Assembly (NCBI GenBank): GCA_039808025.1
Contig: JBDHSK010000015.1
Location: forward strand, 1-18,262
Source: Sandaracinobacteroides sp039808025
Lineage (GTDB): Bacteria; Pseudomonadota; Alphaproteobacteria; Sphingomonadales; Sphingomonadaceae
Reading direction: 5' to 3'
DNA length: 18,262 nucleotides
The position numbers and the translations under genes are program-made. Positions 13,222 through 18,262 of this stretch are shown piece by piece; position 1 is the stretch's first letter; each line of letters starts with the position of its first letter. A model generated the notes under the pieces. The model had not been told where the DNA came from, searched no databases, and was given only the letters and a program-made list of their open reading frames with translations.

Positions 13222-13259
13222 GTTTCCCAGTAAAAAGAGTTCTCTAGTAAAGCACTATC

Positions 13260-13412
13260 CTATGTGATATCTAGGCGAATATCTTGATAAAAACCATCTA
13301 TTTCTGTACCACTATTGACTTGCATTGTGGCCGTATTGCTCGGTAAAGCCCCGTCGGTCGGTGCATTGCCGTTCTCGTCTACTGTTGAGAGCGTAGCGTA
13401 TCTATGGCTCAA
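13260..13412 (-). pseudogene. Remnant of an unidentified gene, 3' end only
   Basis: Minus-strand frame ending at a TAG (13262-13260) reads YATLSTVDENGNAPTDG, then TMQVNSGTEIDGFYQDIRL, which looks like genuine protein rather than random sequence. A TGA cuts the frame about 50 codons upstream and no start is available, so only a C-terminal fragment remains. The family is not recognised. The rest of 13222-13526 shows no gene. Confidence 0.4.
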
Positions 13413-13526
13413 AAAGTATCACTCCTACCGCCCACGCTAATCCCTAAACTACTTGGCTCCTGATGGATACAAGGCCTCACTTAACACTTAAGAGCTGTCC
13501 ACGATGTATTAGACCAGCACAGTGTG

Positions 13527-13555
13527 TTGGGGTTTAGCTATATATATGTTACAAT
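13527..13555 (+). promoter_or_regulatory. Promoter of the 1032-aa gene
   Basis: TTGGGG (13527-13532), 17-bp spacer, TACAAT (13550-13555). A start near 13562 supports the ATG at 13579 over upstream in-frame ATGs at 13522 and 13546, which lie in or before the promoter. Confidence 0.55.
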
Positions 13556-13578
13556 TTAACAAAGACCGAACAATAAAC

Positions 13579-16500
13579 ATGAGTAAAGAAGCATTCCCCC
13601 AATTGCCTCCAGATGCACGGATGCATATAGAAAATTTTCCGCCTGATTTGCTTACTGTATCGCGAAACCAGCTTCTTTTGCTATCTCACGAAGGACTGAG
13701 TACTAAAGACTATTTTGGTAACCCGTCGCCTATTCCGCAAGCCGAACTTGGAGAGCAACATCAACTGCCAATTGACGCAGTTGCCGAACAAATGGGGCGG
13801 GCCTCGCAACTGCTTGGCTTCGCACATGCGGAGCTTGAGTCGTCCAGAGAGAGTACCCAAGAAACTGGGTTTGCCTTACTGGCTGAAAAAGCAAAAGAAA
13901 TCGCAATTCAGTCTGCCAAAGAAGCAAAGGCTCAAGGTGATTCTGATGTCGCCGTTAGGTATCTTGAATCTTTGCTTGTCATAGAGTCGCTGGGCTCTTT
14001 TGGATCTCCTGATCAGGTTGTACGCTCAGGGGTGAAAACTTCACGCAAACTTGTTTCAGAGGGTTTAGCTAACGAGTTAGTAGAAGCTACTCACAAAACA
14101 TTTGGCCTCGTTGCAGTTCAAAAATATGACACGGTTCCATTGAATGGTATTGCCAGGAGTAGTCCGCAGCTTTTGAGAGCAGCAACATCACTTGAATTCA
14201 ATGATGATTTTTCAGATGTAAAGACAGGTAGATCAAAGGGCGATTTAAGCGATTTAAGCTGTGGTGATTTGCTAGCGCTTGCAAAGGCAGCGGATTCAGA
14301 ACAAGCGAATCCTCCTGAAGCCAAAGAATTACTGGAAAAAGCCCTAAAAAACACTGAAATGAGTCTAGTCGAACCCGAGGAATTAGCCGAGACCCTAACT
14401 AAAGCTAGTGACCATGGATTAACGGAAGAGGTTAGCAATACCATGAATAGTCTAAGGTTAATACGCAGGTCCGGTGATAGTACATATCGAATAAATGACC
14501 CGAACACATTCCTTTTAGATGAAGTCATTGTGAGACTTGTTAGCGGCGGACGACTTGAGCTTGCCAAGAAACTAATGTCATCGTCCAGTAGCGAGAGCCA
14601 TCATCTTAAACGCGCAATTCAATACCTAACTACCGATGATAGCGCTAGCCAGCAAGTCATATCAACATTAGAAGGTTTAAGACAAGAAAAGCAGTCCGAA
14701 TTACGACAACAACTTCAAAGTACTGGTGTAAGCGAATCAACTATTGAGTGGGTTATCGACAGCACAGCTGACCCTGACTCGTCAGCAGGAATAACGCCAG
14801 AGTTCTGGCAGAGGATGGAGTCAGACCCATCGCTAAGTAGATTATTAATAGACGGTGGATATGACCTCTGTAAAACAGCTGAAGCGGTATCGACAATTGA
14901 AAGTACTGGCTTGTCAAAGTATACAAACGAGCTACTACAAAGAGTGCTCAGGATAGATGAACCTGAAGAAGTCTCAGAATATTTAACTTCGGTTAGGGGA
15001 GCAATTGATATCTTGAACGCTCAACAAACTGAAAACGAGGGGAGCATCGACATCAATAGAGTCATGGGTGATCTTGTTGGATTTAAAGACCCTGTCGCTG
15101 CGCTAAAAGCAACTGAAGAACTTTATGAAATACACGACTTAGCCCTCCGCGTTGGATCATTAAAATCCTTGTTAAAAGATAACCATGGAAACCAAGAACT
15201 AATCACATTTCGAAAAGACGACATCAATGGGCTTATTCTTTTACGCGACTACTGTAAGAGCGTGGGTATTGATGTGGGCCGTATTAATCATGTCTCATCT
15301 TCGTTATTGGGGAGCAATAACCCGCTAGAACGAGCGCAGGCCATAGTAGAAGCCCTGGAGATAGCCGGTGTCACATCAGAGACGAACGATAATCTATTTA
15401 CTACAATAGCTAATAAAGAAAATCCTATAAAACTTGGGCGAGCGATCCAACTGTTCGAAACCCAGGTGCCTGATCTACCTTCTGAAGTCCATAAAAACCT
15501 TGTCAGAGTAATAATCAGTAGCAAAGACCCTGAAGCTGAGTCAGGCCTGATAGTTAAAACAAGCAGGTTACTTCATAGCCAGAATCTCGATATGGAAGAT
15601 CTTGACGAGAAAAGTTTGTTAGAAGTTATGCGAATCATTGACACTGACGGTAGTGGCAAGAAATCCGAGAGATTCTGTAGTAACTGGAAAATCAAACGGG
15701 AATGTGCGCAAGCGTACAGCAATTATCTTCAACCAGCTAGAGAAAGTGGTAATCTCGAATCGGTCAATCCTGAGCAAAGGCCAAAACTGGTGGACTTGCC
15801 AGAAATTAACGCCCGTTTTGAGGATATTGGCATTGATCCGGAGTTGGCAGAGAGTATACTGGAGTCATGGCTGACATATTCAGCATTAAAACATAAGATG
15901 TATATCAATAACGAATACATGATCATCAATCCAATAAGTCAATATATTGAACGTAGTTTAACAATGCAGAGTGAACAATTAGTAAAACAAATTGACGCTC
16001 TAACCGATTATGTTGAGCAGTTTGGTATTGATGAGACAAAGGCATTGATTAATATATTTGGTATCTATAACTTTATTCGTTACAAGCCAGACCAGCTTCA
16101 CGATCAGCTACTAAACTGGCAATCCAATAAAGTACCGGCAAAGAATGTGGTCGTCAGCGCCAGATCTGACTGGAACGGTGCGATGTCAGAAGCCGGAAAG
16201 GACTTTGGGCGTGTTCTTGGGGAGGAAGAGCTATTTTGCTTTGAAGTGAATGATAGGGTCATGTTGGCAAAAGTTGCCATCGTGATAGGCAACCGCGAAC
16301 GATCAGCAGGGAGAGATCCCGAAACAACAAATGCACTTAAAAATTTTGTAATTAATGCCCACGCAAACCCAGAAGGCCTGCTACTTGGTACTCGGAGAGA
16401 ACGTCTTGATGCGACTGATTATGCAAGAGACCCCCTGAACGGGCAAAGAGCCAACACCTTCAGGCGCCATCTCGGAAGCGGGTTCAGAGTTATTTTGAAA

Positions 16501-16677
16501 GCCTGTTCTACGGCAGGTGAAGTCGAAAATGGGAAAAATATTGCCGAATCTATAAGTGATCACCATGGCGTCCGCGTAGAGGGGTCAAGAATTAATACTA
16601 ACGGTAGTATTATCATCGAACCCGACGGCACGGTAAGATTCAATAGCGGCGATGTACTCGCGACAATTTATGAATAA
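13579..16677 (+). CDS. Large helical protein with a possible caspase-like (CHAT/C80-type) C-terminal domain
   Basis: 1032 aa from the chosen start (MSKEAFPQLPPD). No family is recognised with confidence. Residues from about 70 to 850 are mostly charged, leucine-rich helices with recurring units of 30-45 residues (for example AEELAETLTKASDHGL-like stretches), suggesting an alpha-solenoid. No signal peptide or membrane segment is seen. The C-terminal 200 residues change character: predicted strand FVINAHANPEGLLLG with His928, then FRVILKACSTAGE with Cys976, then a helix and GVRVEG. A His on one strand and a Cys about 50 residues later in a small-residue turn is the layout of CHAT, C80 and other caspase-like peptidases. 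The overall fold assignment is inference; an inactive or unrelated domain is possible. Confidence 0.88.
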   Translation: MSKEAFPQLPPDARMHIENFPPDLLTVSRNQLLLLSHEGLSTKDYFGNPSPIPQAELGEQHQLPIDAVAEQMGRASQLLGFAHAELESSRESTQETGFALLAEKAKEIAIQSAKEAKAQGDSDVAVRYLESLLVIESLGSFGSPDQVVRSGVKTSRKLVSEGLANELVEATHKTFGLVAVQKYDTVPLNGIARSSPQLLRAATSLEFNDDFSDVKTGRSKGDLSDLSCGDLLALAKAADSEQANPPEAKELLEKALKNTEMSLVEPEELAETLTKASDHGLTEEVSNTMNSLRLIRRSGDSTYRINDPNTFLLDEVIVRLVSGGRLELAKKLMSSSSSESHHLKRAIQYLTTDDSASQQVISTLEGLRQEKQSELRQQLQSTGVSESTIEWVIDSTADPDSSAGITPEFWQRMESDPSLSRLLIDGGYDLCKTAEAVSTIESTGLSKYTNELLQRVLRIDEPEEVSEYLTSVRGAIDILNAQQTENEGSIDINRVMGDLVGFKDPVAALKATEELYEIHDLALRVGSLKSLLKDNHGNQELITFRKDDINGLILLRDYCKSVGIDVGRINHVSSSLLGSNNPLERAQAIVEALEIAGVTSETNDNLFTTIANKENPIKLGRAIQLFETQVPDLPSEVHKNLVRVIISSKDPEAESGLIVKTSRLLHSQNLDMEDLDEKSLLEVMRIIDTDGSGKKSERFCSNWKIKRECAQAYSNYLQPARESGNLESVNPEQRPKLVDLPEINARFEDIGIDPELAESILESWLTYSALKHKMYINNEYMIINPISQYIERSLTMQSEQLVKQIDALTDYVEQFGIDETKALINIFGIYNFIRYKPDQLHDQLLNWQSNKVPAKNVVVSARSDWNGAMSEAGKDFGRVLGEEELFCFEVNDRVMLAKVAIVIGNRERSAGRDPETTNALKNFVINAHANPEGLLLGTRRERLDATDYARDPLNGQRANTFRRHLGSGFRVILKACSTAGEVENGKNIAESISDHHGVRVEGSRINTNGSIIIEPDGTVRFNSGDVLATIYE

Positions 16678-16716
16678 GGTGTTCGCCAACGAGATCCCAG
16701 CCACCTCTACGATTTA

Positions 16717-16734
16717 TGGCAGGGCGATCTGCCA
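16717..16734 (+). other. Hairpin after the 1032-aa gene
   Basis: Perfect TGGCAG-GGCGAT-CTGCCA 40 bp after the stop. The run of T comes only 15 nt later (16750-16756), so it is a weak terminator candidate. Confidence 0.35.
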
Positions 16735-16806
16735 GAAAAACTCTCTACCTTTTTTTATGGGAAAAGTGGTTTTCTGTCGTTACACTGTTGCGAAAGCGAC
16801 ATCTGC

Positions 16807-16812
16807 TATACT
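16807..16812 (+). promoter_or_regulatory. -10 box for near-leaderless NUDIX gene
   Basis: TATACT ends 6 nt before the ATG at 16819. No convincing -35 at the expected distance and no Shine-Dalgarno. Confidence 0.55.
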
Positions 16813-16818
16813 GAGACT

Positions 16819-17331
16819 ATGGATTTCAAAGAAGTTTACAACGACGGCACGATACGATTAACTCGGTCTGACCACGGCTGGGGCATGCAAATGCCACCAT
16901 CTGCGACGACCTTGCTTGTCAGAAATCGCAAAATAATTCTGATTGAAGACAAGAAAACAGAAAACAATCGTTGGCTATGGAACTGTCCAGGCGGTATGAC
17001 TGAGCCAAACGAAACAACGGAGCAAGCCGCTGCTCGTGAGTGCGAGGAAGAAACAGGTATCATACCTACAAAGCTAGAAAAGTTTGCCAGTATTGAGACT
17101 GATTTTCCGCAAACCTGCGTAGATTATTTTATCGGCACAGAGCTCAAAGAGGGCAAACTTGCACCATGGGTTGAGGCGAGGCTGGAAAATATCGGTGAGA
17201 TAAAAGAACACACCTGGGCAGAACTCTATGAATTTGCTGTCAATTACCAGTTGCGCGACCCACGATTTGTCGTAGCCGTTTTGTTACTAGCAAAACAGAC
17301 AGACTTACTAAAAAAATACGGTTTGACTTAA
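16819..17331 (+). CDS. NUDIX hydrolase
   Basis: 170-aa pyrophosphohydrolase that cleaves a nucleoside diphosphate linked to another moiety, with Mg2+ or Mn2+. The full NUDIX box is present at residues 59-81: Gly59, Glu65, Arg73-Glu74, Glu77-Glu78 and Gly80, matching Gx5Ex7REUxEExGU. The preceding strand LLVRNRKIILIEDKK and WLWNCPGG are typical. The substrate (oxidised nucleotides, NDP-sugars, caps) cannot be read from the sequence. It has its own near-leaderless promoter and no close operon partner. Confidence 0.93.
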   Translation: MDFKEVYNDGTIRLTRSDHGWGMQMPPSATTLLVRNRKIILIEDKKTENNRWLWNCPGGMTEPNETTEQAAARECEEETGIIPTKLEKFASIETDFPQTCVDYFIGTELKEGKLAPWVEARLENIGEIKEHTWAELYEFAVNYQLRDPRFVVAVLLLAKQTDLLKKYGLT

Positions 17332-17439
17332 CTAGCTAGACTCGTTTCTTGTAACGACTCTCTATAGTATTTCACGCAGTGCCTGCCATTGCTTCACCGA
17401 CTGACATATTTCATACCATATGCGGTAAATGCCACGTGA

Positions 17440-17445
17440 TATAAT
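17440..17445 (+). promoter_or_regulatory. -10 box for the 41-aa ORF / DUF218 operon
   Basis: TATAAT ends 7 nt before the ATG at 17453. From 17332 to 17439 no gene is visible. Confidence 0.65.
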
Positions 17446-17452
17446 AAAAAGT

Positions 17453-17578
17453 ATGAATTTCCATATAACTACCGACTGGCTCAGTTTAGGCGGTGGCTAT
17501 ATTTCTCTCAGAAACTTTGGCTTGCAATATGTACCAGAAATCCACAACAAACCACGCGTAATATCAAAAAGAAGCTAA
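17453..17578 (+). CDS. 41-aa small ORF leading the DUF218 operon
   Basis: Begins MNFHITTDWLSLGGGY and ends VISKRS; not recognised. Support comes from context: a TATAAT 7 nt upstream of its ATG, an uninterrupted frame, and a stop just one base before the next start, which suggests translational coupling. It could be a small protein or a leader that controls the downstream gene. Too short for composition-based evidence. Confidence 0.5.
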   Translation: MNFHITTDWLSLGGGYISLRNFGLQYVPEIHNKPRVISKRS

Positions 17579-17579
17579 C

Positions 17580-18227
17580 ATGACAGATTTCGAATATGCT
17601 CAAATCATTTGGGATTACATGCGCTTCGAACAGCCACTTGATCGGGTCGATGTCATTATTGGTCTCGGTAGTGCCGATGTTCGGACTGCTGATTGGTGCG
17701 CCAAGCTCTATCACGAGGGACATGCACCTATTATTTTGTTTACAGGTGCGAGAGGTCGCATAACGCGCCAAGAATTTACCGAAGATGAAGCTGAGGTATA
17801 CGCACATCGTGCACTTGCGCTAGGTGTACCAGAACAAGCTATTTTGACAGAAACCAATGCCACTAATACTGGCGAAAATATTATATACGCCCATCAACTT
17901 CTACATAAAGAAGGTATCGAGCCAAAATCCATCATAATCGTTACAAAACCATATATGCTACGTAGAGCCTATGCAACTTTTATGAAGCAGTGGCCCGAAG
18001 ACACAAGGCCAGATATCAAATGTTCCGCTATCGACGTTTCGTTTGAAGAATATTGCAGAGACAGCCTGTATTCGTTTGACCACGTAACAAATATCATGGT
18101 CGGTGATTTACAGCGTATACGAGAATACCCAAGACTTGGCTTTCAGATCGAACAGGAAATACCCAGCAATGTCGCCGAAGCCTATGACACTCTTGTTAAA
18201 CGTGGGTACACGAAGCATCTGCTGTAG
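17580..18227 (+). CDS. DUF218 (YdcF/ElyC-like) family protein
   Basis: 215-aa protein with the DUF218 Rossmann-like fold: VDVIIGLGSADVRTA near residue 20, then APIILFTGARGRITRQEF, the conserved TNATNTGENI around residue 97, and SIIIVTKPYMLRRA around 120. E. coli YdcF binds S-adenosylmethionine, and SanA/ElyC relatives act in envelope physiology; the exact function of this member is unknown. There is no signal peptide or membrane anchor, so it is of the YdcF rather than the ElyC type. Translation probably depends on the preceding 41-aa ORF. Confidence 0.9.
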   Translation: MTDFEYAQIIWDYMRFEQPLDRVDVIIGLGSADVRTADWCAKLYHEGHAPIILFTGARGRITRQEFTEDEAEVYAHRALALGVPEQAILTETNATNTGENIIYAHQLLHKEGIEPKSIIIVTKPYMLRRAYATFMKQWPEDTRPDIKCSAIDVSFEEYCRDSLYSFDHVTNIMVGDLQRIREYPRLGFQIEQEIPSNVAEAYDTLVKRGYTKHLL

Positions 18228-18262
18228 CGGACCTGATAGCTTCGCCAGCCTGCAGAAACCGA

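Noticed and set aside
12774..13233. Two plus-strand ORFs (124 and 116 aa)
   Set aside because: They overlap the kinase end and repeat B', encode low-complexity Arg/Cys-rich sequence and overlap each other in different frames.
14118..14567. 149-aa minus-strand ORF
   Set aside because: Antisense shadow of the 1032-aa gene with Ser-rich composition and no promoter or ribosome site.

Overview
The window looks like the chromosome of an ultra-small candidate-phyla-radiation bacterium, most likely Saccharibacteria (TM7)/Patescibacteria. This is an inference from compact gene spacing, many near-leaderless promoters (TATAAT 6-8 nt before the ATG), serine recombinases beginning YILYARKS, and short housekeeping genes. 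TGA is used as a stop, which argues against code-25 lineages. No database search was possible.

Layout. 1-3291 is a co-directional housekeeping block: the end of tryptophanyl-tRNA synthetase, an RluA-type pseudouridine synthase, a DNA polymerase III delta'-like protein and a membrane-anchored TPR protein. 3328-3919 holds three tandem truncated tRNA-Thr decoys, then real tRNA-Thr(UGU) and tRNA-Tyr(GUA). Integrative element 1 (3915-7114) starts at the 3' end of tRNA-Tyr and carries a large serine recombinase and a tandem GNAT acetyltransferase. 7117-7800 is a short chromosomal stretch with two divergent small genes and an operator-like intergenic region. Another truncated tRNA copy precedes tRNA-Thr(GGU) at 7935-8010. 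Integrative element 2 (8005-13181) starts at that tRNA's 3' end and carries a second serine recombinase, a fused adenylosuccinate lyase-HAD phosphatase and a P-loop kinase-like protein. 13182-18262 is chromosomal again: a gene remnant, a 1032-aa protein with a possible caspase-like C-terminus, a NUDIX hydrolase, a 41-aa ORF and a DUF218 protein.

The most interesting system is the pair of elements. Both have the layout tRNA | A, recombinase, A' | core | B, cargo, B' | core, where A/A' and B/B' are long, nearly perfect inverted repeats. The central junction A'-core-B is, base for base apart from 3 and 1 mismatches, the reverse complement of the junction B'-core-A that would form if the element circularised. 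Each circle would therefore carry two inverted copies of its own attachment site, dividing it into a recombinase arc and a cargo arc, formally like the yeast 2-micron plasmid. The repeats differ in sequence between the elements, but share a 20-bp motif in all four non-tRNA sites, set 27 nt before the CCA.

Two further shared properties stand out. The recombinase reading frame runs through the attachment core, so its C-terminus should differ between integrated and circular states. Both recombinase 5' leaders contain two interleaved, mutually exclusive inverted repeats with unrelated sequence but the same layout, which suggests a conserved expression switch. Each element also brings a replacement terminator for the tRNA gene it occupies.
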